Assembly (NCBI GenBank): GCA_950022295.1
Contig: OX465598.1
Coordinates: 3,472,001 to 3,536,000, forward strand
DNA from: Bromus sterilis
Taxonomy: Eukaryota > Streptophyta > Magnoliopsida > Poales > Poaceae
Direction of reading: 5' to 3'
Length of the DNA: 64,000 bases
Positions 12,301-23,290 of this stretch are shown piece after piece (position 1 is the stretch's first letter; the number at the start of each line of letters is the position of its first letter). The translations under genes were made by a program, and so were the position numbers. The notes under the pieces are model-generated. The model was not told the origin of the DNA, ran no database searches, and worked only from the letters and a program-made list of their open reading frames with translations.

Positions 12301-14362
12301 AGATGAGCAGATTAAAAATCTCCCTGTGCCAGGTGAAGTAGAGTTCATCAATGGTGGCCCTCCATGCCAGGTTGGTTGTTTCACCAATATGCCAAGAGAA
12401 TGCTTGATGCTTTGTTAATCTTCAGCGCTGCTGCTTGACACTCTGCATCTTTTTCTCAGGGGTTTTCTGGAATGAACAGATTCAATCAAAGTCCATGGAG
12501 CAAAGTTCAGTGTGAGATGATTTTAGCATTCCTGTCCTTTGCGGAGTATTTCCGGCCTAGGTTCTTCCTTTTGGAAAATGTCAGGAACTTTGTTTCATTC
12601 AACAAAGGCCAGACCTTCAGACTGACACTAGCATCACTCCTGGAGATGGGATACCAGGTGGTTATCAATTGCTCTCCTCTGTTTGTCCCTGTGCTATGGC
12701 ATTCTTTCATTTTCTTAACCTCTCTGCATTTTTCATAGGTTCGATTCGGGATTTTAGAGGCAGGTGCTTTTGGTGTTGCTCAGTCCAGGAAAAGGGCATT
12801 CATCTGGGCTGCTGCACCCGGGGAGACCCTTCCTGATTGGCCTGAGCCGATGCACGTCTTTGCTAGTCCTGAGCTGAAAATCAATCTACCAGAAGGAAAA
12901 TACTATGCTGCTGCCAGGAGCACAGCTGGAGGAGCTCCTTTCCGATCTATGACAGTTAGGGATACAATTGGTGATCTGCCGCCCGTGGAGAATGGTGCCA
13001 GCAAACCAACAATTCAGGTAAGTGTATATCACTACATCCAACTCAACTGCAGTCTCTTCTGTCAATGTTCTTGGTTGATCTGTACTAGCTGAATTTTCTC
13101 CCTTGTTTGTTGTAGTATGGAAGCGAGCCTGTGTCCTGGTTCCAGAAGAAGATTCGAGGCGACGCGCCTTCGCTTAGTGACCACATATCTAAAGAGATGA
13201 ACGAGCTGAATCTCATAAGGTGCAAGCACATCCCAAAGCGCCCTGGCTGTGACTGGCATGACCTCCCAGATGAGAAGGTAGCATTCTGCCAAAATTTCCC
13301 ACTTGGTGCTAATCCTTTTCTGCTGCATTCTACCTCCCTGGGGACCACATGGTGTACTAGTAGCTAATTTTCGTCATGTTGTGGATGCAGGTGAAGCTGT
13401 CGAATGGGCAAACGGTGGAGTTGATCCCTTGGTGCTTGCCCAACACAGCTAAGAGGCACAATCAGTGGAAAGGCCTGTATGGGAGGCTGGACTGGGAGGG
13501 CAACTTCCCCACATCTGTGACAGATCCCCAGCCAATGGGCAAGGTCGGCATGTGCTTCCACCCTGATCAGGACAGGATCATCACTGTTCGTGAATGTGCC
13601 CGATCCCAGGTAAAGTACACTGTCAAACATATGCTCCCAAAATGGATATGACTGCATACTCTGTATAGTATTCCCTCCGTTCCAAAATAACTGTCGTAGC
13701 CTTTGTACAAATTTGTACTAAAGCTAGTACAAAGTTGAGTCAGTTATTTTGGAACGGAGGGAGTACATAGTAATACATCTGCTGATGCCATGACAATTAC
13801 GAAATCATATAGTTCAGACTTCAGAGTAGTTCATAGTAGTTTTTGTTCCCATCATTGCTGCTCCTAGAGTAGGAAGACTGAGCTATTTTACGATAATCAG
13901 ATCATAGTGCTAAATGTGCATAGACTCTAGTACAGATTAATATACCGCCTGGTGCCTTGACAATTATACTTGACTAAAATGAAGCATACAGTTCACTGTA
14001 GTTTTTGTTCCCATGAATGCTGCATCTAGAATACTAGATTGAGCTATTTTTCCACAACCAAATAATGTTTCTGTGCGTGTGCAACCACAATTGCCTTGTC
14101 AACTGCCTGGAGGCAGATCAGAATATACTGCAGTAAGCCATCACATGAATAAATCTGCTGTTATCTTTCTGAAGATCTCTGAGCCAATCCCATAACACGA
14201 CTGACATGAGTGTGCTTGCAGGGCTTCCCTGATGGCTACCGTTTTGCCGGCAACATCCAGAGCAAGCACAGGCAGATCGGGAACGCGGTGCCACCTGCCC
14301 TCGCCTACGCCCTAGGGAGGAAGCTCAAGCAAGCCATCGACGCCAAGCCTAGAGTGGCTTAA
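6317..14362 (+). CDS. MET1: DNA (cytosine-5)-methyltransferase, MET1/DNMT1 type
   Basis: Nuclear maintenance CG methyltransferase that copies methylation onto hemimethylated DNA after replication. Coding exons read by splice signals and homology: 6317-6350, 8194-9652, 9827-11309, 11457-11621, 11729-11921, 12023-12134, 12223-12370, 12460-12657, 12739-13017, 13116-13277, 13391-13609, 14222-14362. They total 4593 nt (1530 residues), the usual length for plant MET1. The start exon encodes only MVKLPLSPATAG; MVK is also how rice MET1 begins, from memory. Order: basic N-terminus (KRHKSEDE, RKRPKRT), two RFTS domains (about 100-235 and 372-520), an acidic run (about 664-695), BAH1 (about 722-860), BAH2 (about 905-1045) and the catalytic domain (about 1090-1525). 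Catalytic motifs: DIFAGCGGLS, PPCQGFSG with Cys1197, LLENVR, QSRKRAF, RECARSQGF, QIGNAVPPALA. There is no CXXC finger, as expected in plants. All frames and splice sites are intact, so it looks functional. Confidence 0.97.
6951..7970 (+). repeat. Tandem duplication inside MET1 intron 3
   Basis: A unit of about 420 bp occurs at about 6951-7370 and again at 7371-7970, the second enlarged by a Stowaway MITE. Shared landmarks are GAGCATTGCTTAGTTA or GAGCATCACTCAGTTA, CTTGGCCTCT, TTTCTTACTAAAAA, GCTGAATGGTTTTTG or GCTGAATAGTTTTGG, and a final GCTTAAGCTATTAG. A third, more diverged partial copy may lie at 6840-6930 (TGGGTTGTTTCTTACC). The intron is otherwise non-coding. Confidence 0.75.
7565..7743. 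mobile_element. Stowaway MITE in MET1 intron 3
   Basis: A 179-bp element with terminal inverted repeats of the CCTCTGATCCATATTAATGG type at the left and the complementary CCATTAATATGGATCGGAGG at the right, flanked by TA on both sides. It contains an internal run of A residues (7701-7710). Typical grass Stowaway/Mariner MITE; non-coding. Confidence 0.9.
13671..13763. mobile_element. Stowaway MITE in the last MET1 intron
   Basis: A 93-bp element starting TTCCCTCCGTTCC and ending GGAACGGAGGGAG, with TA at both flanks (13669-13670 and 13764-13765). The arms around TACAAA can pair along most of their length. It is absent from the second copy of this intron near 58.3 kb. Confidence 0.92.
13805..14085 (+). 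repeat. Internal duplication in the last MET1 intron
   Basis: Two related segments (about 13808-13922 and 13984-14085) share AGTTCA, GTAGTTTTTGTTCCCAT, TGCTGC and GAGCTATTTT in the same order. The downstream partial MET1 copy has only one such segment, which looks like a hybrid of the two. Either the intact gene duplicated this piece later or the copy lost one. Confidence 0.6.
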
Positions 14363-14890
14363 GTTAACTGCATGATACGAGTCCTTGTCATTTTTTGGTT
14401 GGTCAGAGTGGGACGTAATTTATCATTGGGCCCTATATATTATGTGTGGACCCTGAAGGTATTGCAGGCTGGTCGCCTCAACTGCTTTTTGTGTATCTGA
14501 TGCACTCTTTGTGAGAGGAGGATTTGAAACATCAGATGCTGGTGGATGGATTCTAGTTTGAGAGGGAACTAACGACTCTTAGCACCAGGGGTGTAATCTT
14601 TTCTAAACATCAACTGTCATGCAATCGTTACCAAGAGGGTCATATGATTGCGTGGGTGGATGCAGTTTTCTGTTCTTGCAACTTTACAAGTGGGAATCAG
14701 CGCCATTAGAACCAACTGTTTTTGAAAGTTGTGAAGAGAAAAGTGTACTAGTAACAACCTTCCTTGTAAACTGCTCACATGAAACCGACACTTGAGCTCA
14801 GTGTCACCCAATCTCTGTTGCATCTAGTAAGAGTCCCCTGTTTTGACCATCTTACTCTGTTAGTGTACTCACACATAGGTAAAAAAAATG
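14363..14890 (+). other. MET1: MET1 3' UTR and downstream flank
   Basis: About 530 bp after the TAA has no coding content. Nearly all of it recurs at 58642-59120, so it belongs to the duplicated MET1 3' segment. The poly-A site is not certain. Confidence 0.6.
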
Positions 14891-15586
14891 AAGGTATGAG
14901 GATTTACCGTAGTTGGAAACAATTGTTGTTCCAAAGTTGTGAAGAAATGAAAATGCATAGCACTATGAACCCAACTCACTTGATCTCTTTCATGTATCAA
15001 CTTCTCCAAGAGTATCCAGTCTTGGCTGGCCCTGTTAACTCTGCTAGTTCGCAAGCTTTATTAGTCGGTGGGCAAACATCTTAGGAGTACAAAGTTTCCC
15101 TTGAAAACAGCTTTGGATCATTGAAATCGGCTTGAGAATTTCACTGGAACAGCAAGTGCACTGCACACAAAATTCAGAACTGCCCACAAACGGGAAGACG
15201 AGATCCTAAGAAGATGAGAGGGGAGGAAGATCCACACCGAGAATGAGAAATAATCCTCCAAGGTTGAGACGCCAATGCTGTCGCCGTCGAAGCCGCCCCT
15301 CTCGTCCCTGCAGCGGCCGGAGCAGAGAGAATGGAACGCTGGAGGCAGATGAGGCCGAGCAAGACAGAGCAGGAACCGTCGCGTCCAGCATCTCCAGCGC
15401 CGCCCACGGTCTCGGCCCGGCCACCGTCGCCGAGGATGACGAGACGGGGATGCCGGGACGGTGAATAAATATCGAACTATTTCATCACTATGCATAATAA
15501 GCTTTTTTTACTTGAGAAACCGCACTAAAACTAAACATCGTAACTAATACTATCCAATTTTCTAAATACTGAACTACTTGGGTGCA
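14891..15586. other. Intergenic DNA with an unexplained GC-rich island
   Basis: The segment 15240-15470 is GC-rich and open in several frames on the minus strand, but none of the translations resembles a protein family I know. It could be a captured exon fragment or the end of a transposon. The rest is ordinary intergenic DNA without recognised elements. Confidence 0.4.
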
Positions 15587-16128
15587 ACTAGTTCTAGAGT
15601 ACTCGTTCGCGGCCCGGTCCAGCGAACAGCGCCACGTGTCGCGCTCACAGCGTTTCCTTGGGATTTCGTTTTTTTTATTGTTGTGTACGCGTTTTTATGT
15701 TTAAAATTGGTTTTTTCGGTGGTTTTTTCGGCTTTCCTGGTTTTCGCACGTTTTTTCTATACGTTTTGGTGAAAAAAAAATCAAAATTTTTTTTCGAAAA
15801 AAAAAGAGGCACGACCTTACCTCCGCGGGAGGCACGAGTCGTGCCTCGTGCCTCCGGAAAAGGCACTCGTGCCTCTTTTTTGAGGCACTCGTGGCTTTAA
15901 AACAAGAAAAACAGAAAAACGTGAAAAGGCACTATCGTGCCTCCGTGAGAGGCACCATCGTGGCTCTACGAGAGGCACTATCGTGCCTCCGCGAGAGGCA
16001 CTCGTGCCTCTAAAAATTAAGAAAAATGGAAAAGCGTCAGAGCGCGCCATTTGGCGCGCGCTCGAAGCGCCACTTGACGCGCGCGGAGGAAACGCGGTGC
16101 TCGTTGCAACGAGTACTCTTAAACTAGT
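15587..16128. mobile_element. TIR element packed with GAGGCAC palindromes
   Basis: The left end ACTAGTTCTAGAGTACTCG matches the inverted right end (ACTAGTTTAAGAGTACTCG) with two mismatches over about 21 bp, giving a 542-bp non-autonomous DNA element. Between 15804 and 16018 it carries many short palindromes of the form GAGGCAC-n-GTGCCTC, for example around 15930 and 15975. Next to them are runs of T and A (15771-15803) and a GCGCGC-rich right arm. No convincing target-site duplication was found, so the superfamily (Mutator-like is possible) stays open. It is non-coding. Confidence 0.65.
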
Positions 16129-16337
16129 GATTTCGGAACTACTTCATCACCAAATAATAACCCATAGGGGGTAATGCCATTTTATTAACAGCCCAAACGA
16201 AACAATGTACGCAGAAAAAAGATAAGAAGGACCGTGACCACTTGTGTGTTTTTGTGCGGCGACACGTATCCTCCTCACGTGGCTTGCAGGTCATGACCGC
16301 TTCCAGCCCTCTCTCTCTCACTCTCCCTTTCTATAGC

Positions 16338-18604
16338 CCATGGAACGGGCCAGTTTTGGCTGATTCTCACCCGTTCCATGGAATATTGCTCACCGTTTTG
16401 GGCCCCCGAAGTGATTTTTCTGATTGACGAACGCCGAGGTGCGTTAACGTGTCGGTCATCAACACTTGCCGTTTTGGCTGATTCTGGCCCGTTCCATGGA
16501 CTATGCTCATCGTTTTGGGACCCCAGAGTGACTTCCATGATTGACGAACCCCGAGGTGCACTTACGTGTAGGTCAAAACTTGCCATTTTGGCCGATTCTG
16601 GCCCGTTCCATCGACTATTTCTCACCGTTTCGGGACCCCGGAGTGATTTCCACGATTGACGATCCCCGGGGTTCGTTTACGTGTAGGTAATAAAAAATTT
16701 CGTTTTGGCCGATTCTGGCCCGTTCCATGGGCTATTGCTCACCATTTTTGGGTCCTAGAGTGATTTCCACGATTGACGATCTTCGGGGTGCATTACGTGC
16801 CGGTCATCAAAATTGTCGTGTTGGCCGATTCTGGCCCGTTCCATTGGCTATTGCTCACCGTTTTGGGGTCACAGAGCGATTTCCATGACTGGCGGACCTC
16901 GAGGTGCGTTTACGTGCTGGTCATCCACACTTGCCGTTTTGGCCGATTGTAGCCCGTTCCATGGGCTATTGCTCACCGATTTGGGGTCCGGGGTGATTTC
17001 CACGATTGACAAACCCCGAGGTGCGTTAACGTGGCGGTCATCAAGACTTGCAGTTTTGTTCGATTCTGACCCGTTTCATGGGCTATTCCTCACCGTTTTG
17101 GGGCCCCGGTGTGATTTCCATGATTGGCGATCCCCATGGTGTGTTTACGTGCCAGCCATCAAAACTTGCCGTTTTGGCCGATTCTGGTCCATTCCATGGG
17201 CTATTGCTCACCGTTTTGGGACCCCGTAGTGATTTACATGATTGAAGAACCCGAGGTGCAATTACGTGTAGGTCATCAAAACGGCAAACTTGCCGTTTTG
17301 GCCAATTCTGGCCCATTCCATGGGCTATAACTCACCGTTTCGGGACCCCAGAGTGATTTCCACGATTGACGATCCTTGGGGTCCGTTTACGTGTTGGTCA
17401 TGAAAACTTTCCATTTTGGCCGATTTTAGCCCATTACATGGCTATTACTCATCGTTTTGGGACCCCGAGGCGATTTCCACGATTGATGATCTCCGAGGTG
17501 CGTTTAGGTGTTGGTCATCAAAACTTGCCGTTTTGGCCGATTATGGCCCGTTCCATGGGTTGTTGTGCATCGTTTTGGGGTCCCAGAGTGATTTCGATGA
17601 TTGACAAGCCCTGAAGTGCGTTTACGTGCCGTTCATCAACACTTGTGTTTTGGCCGATTCTTACCCGTTCTAATGGCTATTGTCCACCGTTTTGGGGTCC
17701 TGGAGTGATTTCCATGATTGACGAACCTAAGGGCAGGTTTACGTGCCAGTCATGAAAACTTATCGTTTTGGCCGATTCCGACCCGTTTCATGGGCTATTG
17801 CTCACTGTTTTAGGGTGCCGTGTTGATGACTATGATTGACGAACGCCGAAGCGCGTTTACGTGCCAGTCATCAACACTTGCCGTTTTGGCCAATTCTGGC
17901 CTATTCCATGGGCTATTGCTGACCGTTTTGGGGTACCAGAGTGAATTCCACGATTGACGATCCTCGGGATGCTTTTATGTGACGGTCATCAAAACTTGTC
18001 GTTTTGGCCGATTCTGACCCGTTCCATGGGCTATTGCTGAACGTTTTAGGGTCCCGGAGTGATTTTCATGATTGACGATCCCCGGGGTCTATTTACGTGT
18101 AGGTCATAAAAACTTTCCGTTTTGGTCGATTATGACCCATTTCATGGAGAATTCTCACCGTTTTGGGACCCGAGAGTGATTTCCACGATTGACGATCTCC
18201 TAGACGTGTTGGTCATCAAAATTTGTTGTTTTGGCTGATTATGGCCCGTACAATGGGATTTCTCTCACCGTTTTGGGACCCCGCAGTGATTTCCACGATT
18301 GATGATCCTCGGGATGCGTTTACGTGCCGGTCATCAAAACTTGTCGTTTTTATCGATTCTGGCCTGTTCCATGGGGCTATTGCTCACAGTTTTGCGGTCC
18401 CAGAGTGATTTCCATGATTGATGAACCCCGAAGTACGTTTACGTGCCAGACATCAACACTTGCCGTTGTAGCCCATTCTGGCTCGTTCCATGGGCTATTG
18501 CTGCCGTTTTGGGATTCCAGAGTGAGTTACACGATTGACAATCCCCGGGGTGCGTTTGCGTGTCGGTCATCAAAACTTGTCATTTTGGCCGATTTTGGTC
18601 CATT
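16338..18604 (+). repeat. pSc119.2-like 118-bp satellite array, block 1
   Basis: Head-to-tail monomers of about 118 bp. Each runs through GGCCGATTCTGGCCCG, TTCCATGGGCTATTGCTC, ACCGTTTTGGGGTCCC, GAGTGATTTCCACGATTG, ACGAACCCCGAGGTGCG, TTTACGTGTCGGTCATC, AAAACTTGCCGTTTT. Copies diverge noticeably by substitutions and 1-5 bp indels. I recognise the family as the 120-bp pSc119.2 satellite of rye and wheat, from the GGACTATTACTCACCG and TTTTGGGGTCCC cores; this is from memory. All monomers point the same way. The first 18 bases (16338-16355) are an inverted fragment of the monomer. Open frames here are periodic artefacts. Confidence 0.85.
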
Positions 18605-20241
18605 TGATGGCGCGAGAGTTGACGGGTGTAGTCTTCTCGCCCTTCGTTGGTGAGCCCCAAGTGGAAGGTGTGATGCAGCACAGCAGCAAATTTCCCTTAG
18701 TAAAGATACCAAGGTTTGTCTCCAGTAGGACTCCAGAGATGATAAGTAGGTGTCAGCGGCGCAATTGACGCAGACCTGCACACATACACAAATAACTTTG
18801 TTCCCAACGAAGTTCAGAGAGGTTGTCAATCTCTCCGGTCTTGTTGTTCACAAAGGATCAAACACAAGGGATAATGATAGCAGCTGAAAGTAAAAGCAGA
18901 AAAGTAAATGAGCGTGAAAACAGTAATGAGGATATGGACAGGGATACGTGATGTTCACTAGTGATGTCTCTCTCCCAAAAGACGATAAAACTGCTATGCG
19001 AGGTAAACAAATTGCAGAAGGGCAATTGACAGGATTATGAACGCACCACAATGCTAACTATGCTACAAAAGAAAGGAAGAGGCTCAAAAGCACGAGCAGT
19101 ACGCCAAAATAAGTAGACCGAAATCCAACTGCATCTACTACTAATCATCCACCTTGAGATATCTATCCAGAACATCTCGCTGGTATTAAGCTGTGAGCCC
19201 CACCCAAAGTGTAAACCCAAAGCAACAGACAACTTCATTAAAAAGCACTTTGCGTAAAGTAAACAATCCTTGCAACCGCGGTTACAAGCACCGTTGTTTT
19301 CCCCCTTGTGGCAACAGCACATCCCCTAGACTCATGTTTCTGTCACTCAAGCTAGTCATCAGGGGGCATGAACCCACAATCGAGCATAACGTTCCCTCTT
19401 AGGGTTACTACCTACTACTTGGCCAAAGCAATAAACAGCAACGGAGAACATGCAAGAATTACTTAGGAACAAAAATATAAGAGATAAAAACCAAATATAT
19501 TACTCAATCACAATCTGAACATAATCTCATAATCCATCGGACCCCATCAAACTCAGCATAGCAACAGCAGAAAGATTACAAAAGTGCCTCGATCATGTAG
19601 GGCAGCTCACGAGGTCTAAACCATGAAGAACAAATAGGGGAGGAGAACATCACATAGCTACTGATCACGGACCCATGGTCCAAGGAAAACTACTCATGAG
19701 ACATCCGGGAAGCATCCATGGTGGAGAGGAGACTCCCGGAGGTCGGCCCTCCCTCCGGCAGGGTGCCGGGAAGAGGTCTTCTGGTGCTCCCGATCTCGGA
19801 AGCGTGGCGGCGGCGGAACAGAGGAGAGATCGCGAAAAAGAGTTCCGTCCCCGAGGGTTTCACGTCACGGGGGATATATAGGCGAAGGGGGGCATCCAGA
19901 GGTGGACCAGGGGCCCCCCTGGCGCGGCCAGGGGTGGGGCCGCGCCGGCTGGCCGCCTGGGCCACCCTTGGCTCCTCTCTGGCCCCACTCGGGCTCTTCG
20001 CAAAGCTTCCTGTACGCTGATTTTTCCTATATTTTTTCCGGAATTTTTCTGGCACTTTTTATATGGGGGAAAACTGAAATAGAAAAACTGCAGAAAACAG
20101 GAATTGGCACTGGGGTGCACTGAGTTAATAGGTTAGTCCAAATATGATCAAAAGTGTTTGAAAGTGTATCTAGATCATAGAAATATCACACAAAACATGC
20201 ATGGAGCAAGCAGAAATTATAGATACGTTTTGGACGTATCA
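18605..20241 (-). mobile_element. Gypsy solo LTR (1637 bp) in the satellite
   Basis: On the minus strand the LTR begins TGATACGTCC at 20241 and ends at 18605 with CCATCA. The five bases CCATT flank it on both sides (18600-18604 and 20242-20246), so it is a clean insertion reduced to a solo LTR by recombination. It has the same layout as the four full LTRs near 34-49 kb, including the GGCGAAGGGGG/TATATA promoter area and the GGGAGAGAGACATCACTAG segment. No internal sequence remains. Confidence 0.93.
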
Positions 20242-23200
20242 CCATTCCATGGGCTATTGCTCATCGTTTTAGGACCCTGGAATTATTTCCACGATTGAAG
20301 AACCCCGAGTTGAACTTACGTGTAGGTCATCAAAACTTGCTATTTTGGCCGATTTTGGCCCATTCCATGGGCTATTGCTCACCGCTTCGGCACCCCGGCT
20401 GATTTCCACGATTGTAATCCCCGGGGTCCGTTTACGTGTCGGTCATCAAAACTTGCCGTTTAGGCCAATTCTGGCCCATTCCATGGCCATTGCTCACCAC
20501 TATAGGACCCTGGATCAATTTCCACGGTTGACGATCCCCGGGGTGCGTTTACGTGTCGGTCATCAAAACTTGCCGTTTTGGACGATTTTGGCCCATTCCA
20601 CCTGCTATTGCTCACCGTTTTGGGGTTCCGGAGAGATTTCCATGACTGACGAACCCCAAGGTGCGTTTACATGTCGGTCATCAACACTTGTCGTTTTGGC
20701 CGATTCTGGTCCATTCCATGGGCTATTGCTCATCGTTTTAGAACCCCGGAGTGATTTCCACGATTGAAGAACCCCGAGTTTCACTTACGTGTAAGTCATC
20801 AAAACTTGTTATTTTGGCCCCTTCCATGGGCTATTGCTCACCGTTTCGGCACCCCGGAGTGATTTCCACGATTGTAATCCCCGGGGTCTGTTTACGTGTC
20901 GGTCATCAAAACTTGTCGTTTAGGCCTATTCTGGCCCATTCCATGGCCATTGCTCACCACTATGGGACCCTGGATCGATTTCCACGATTGACGATCCTCG
21001 GGGTGCGTTTACAATCTAAACCCAGGGTTCCTAACCATGGGATTTGCCGAGGCTGATCCTCATCAGACCCATTCCATGGGCAATTGCTCACTGTTTTGGG
21101 GTCCCGGAGTGATTTCCACGATTGACGATACCCTCGGAACATTTACGTGTCGGTCATCAAAACTTGTCGTTTTGGCCGATTCTGGTCCGTTCCACGAGAT
21201 ATTGCTCACTGTTTTTGGGACCCAGAGTGATTTCCACGATTGTCGAACCTCGAGGTGCACTTACGTGTAGGTCATCAAAACTTGTCGTCTTGGCTGATTC
21301 TGGCCCCTTCCATGGGCTATTGCTCACCGTTTCAGGACCGCGCAGTGATTTCCACGATTGATGATCCCCGGGGTCTGTTTACGTGTAGGTCATAAAAACT
21401 TTCCGTTTTGGCCGATTCTGCCCCATTCCATGGCTATTTCTCACCGTTTTGGGACCCCAGAGTGATTTCCACGATTGATGATCTCCGAGGTGCGTTTACG
21501 TGCCGGTCACCAAAACTTGCCGTTTTGGCCAATTCTGGCCCGTTCCATGGGCTATTGCTCACCGTTTTGGGGTCCCATAGTGATTTCCATGATTGACAAA
21601 CCTTGAAGTGCGTTTATGTGCCAGTCATCAACACTTGCCGTTTTAGCCTATTCTGACCCCTTCCACGGGCTATTGCTCACTGTTTTTGGGTTCCCTGAGG
21701 GATTTCCACGATTGACGAACCCCGGGGTGCGTTTACGTGCCGGTCATCAAAACTTACTATTTGTCCTATTAAAGCCCATTGCATGGGCTATTTCTCACCG
21801 TTTTGGGGGCCCAGAGTGATTTCCACGATTGCTTAACCCTGAGATGCGTTCACGGTTCGGTCATCAAAACTTGCCGTTTCGGCTGATTCTGGCCCGTTCC
21901 ATGGATTATTGCTAATCGTTTTGGGGTCCTGGAGTGATTTCCACGATTGACGATCCTCGAGGTATGTTTATGTGTCGGTCATAAAAACTTGCCTTTTTTG
22001 CTGATTCGGGTCCGTTCCATGGGCTATTTCTCATCGTTTTGGGGTCCTGGAGTGATTTCCATGATTGACGAACGCCGAAGTGAGTTTACGTGCCAGTCAT
22101 AAACACTTGCCATTTTGGACGATTCTGGCCCGTTACATGGGATATCCCTCACCGTTCTGGGGTCCCAGAGTGATTTCCCTGATTGACGAACCCCGAGGTG
22201 CTTTTACGTATCGGTCATCCACACTTGTCGTTTTGGCCGATTCTGGCCCATTCCTTGGGCTATGCTCAACGTTTTGGGGTCCCGGAGTGATTTCCACGAC
22301 TGACGAACCCCAAGGTGCGTTTACGTGTTGTTCACCAACACTTGCCGTTTCGGTCGATTTTAGCCGTTCCATGGGCTATTGCTCACTGTTTTCGGGTCTC
22401 GGGATGATTTCCACGATTGACGAACCCCAAGGTGCGTTAACGTGTCAGTGATCAGCACTTGTCGCTTTGTCCGATTCTAGCACGTTCCATGGGCTATTGC
22501 TCACCGTTTTGGGGTCCCGGGGTGATTTCCACGATTGACGAACGTCGAGGTGCGTTGAAGTGTCGGTCATCAAAACTTGCCATTTTGGCCGATTCTGGCC
22601 TGTTCCATGGGCTATTGCTCATCATTTTGGGTCCCGGGTTGATTTCCACGATTGATGAACCTCGAGGTGCGTTTACGTGGCGTTCATCAACACCTGCCGT
22701 TTTGGTAGATTCAGACCCATTTCATGGGCTATGGCTCACCGTTTTTGGTCCCTAAGTGATTTCCACGATTGACGATCCCTTGGGTGCGTTTACGCACCGG
22801 TCATCAAAACTTGCCGTTTAGGCCGAGACTAATCCATTCCATGAGCTATTTCTCACCGTTTTGGGACCCCGGAATGACTTCCACGATTAAAGATCCCCGA
22901 GGTGAACTTATGTCTAGGTCATCAAAACTTGCCATTTTGACCGATTCTGGCCCATTCCATGGGCTATTGCTCTCCATTTCGGGACCCCAGAGTGATTTCC
23001 AGGATTGACGATCCCCGGAGTCCGTTTACGTGTTGGTCGTCAAAAAATTTCGTTTTGGCCAATTCTGGCCCATTCCATGGGCTATTGCTCACCATTTTGG
23101 GACCCCGGAGTGATTTCTACGATTGGCAAACCCCGAGGTGCACTTACGTGTAGGTCATAAAAACTTGTTTTTTTGGTCGATTCTAGCTCGTTCCATGGGC

Positions 23201-23290
23201 TAGTGCTCACCGTTTCGGGACCCCGGAGCGATTTCCACGATTGACTATCCTCGGGTCCATTTACGTGTAGGATATAAAAACTTCCCGTTT
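20242..23290 (+). repeat. pSc119.2-like satellite array, block 2
   Basis: About 26 monomers in the same orientation as block 1. A four-monomer unit (468 bp) is repeated: 20243-20710 and 20711-21010 share unusual variants such as CGATTGTAATCCCCGGGG, CACTATAGGACC or CACTATGGGACC and GGATCAATTTCC or GGATCGATTTCC. This shows local higher-order amplification. One monomer is interrupted at 21011-21062 by non-satellite filler. Confidence 0.85.
21011..21062. other. 52-bp non-satellite filler inside a monomer
   Basis: The monomer breaks after GCGTTTA and resumes at CAGACCCATTCCATGGGC. The intervening bases (beginning CAATCTAAACCCAGG) match nothing else I can find in the window. There are no terminal repeats, so it looks like filler captured during break repair rather than a transposon. 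Confidence 0.6.

Noticed and set aside
15118..15495. Minus-strand 125-codon frame in a GC-rich island
   Set aside because: Low-complexity Arg/Ser/Pro-rich translation with no recognisable domain and several overlapping alternatives; left as unexplained sequence.
19675..20123. Several 70-140-codon frames in the solo LTRs (also 35259-35721, 38160-38639, 48206-48650, 49534-49995)
   Set aside because: They recur in every copy of the Gypsy LTR in the GC-rich part near its promoter, on both strands, and have no start context or domain; they are LTR by-products.
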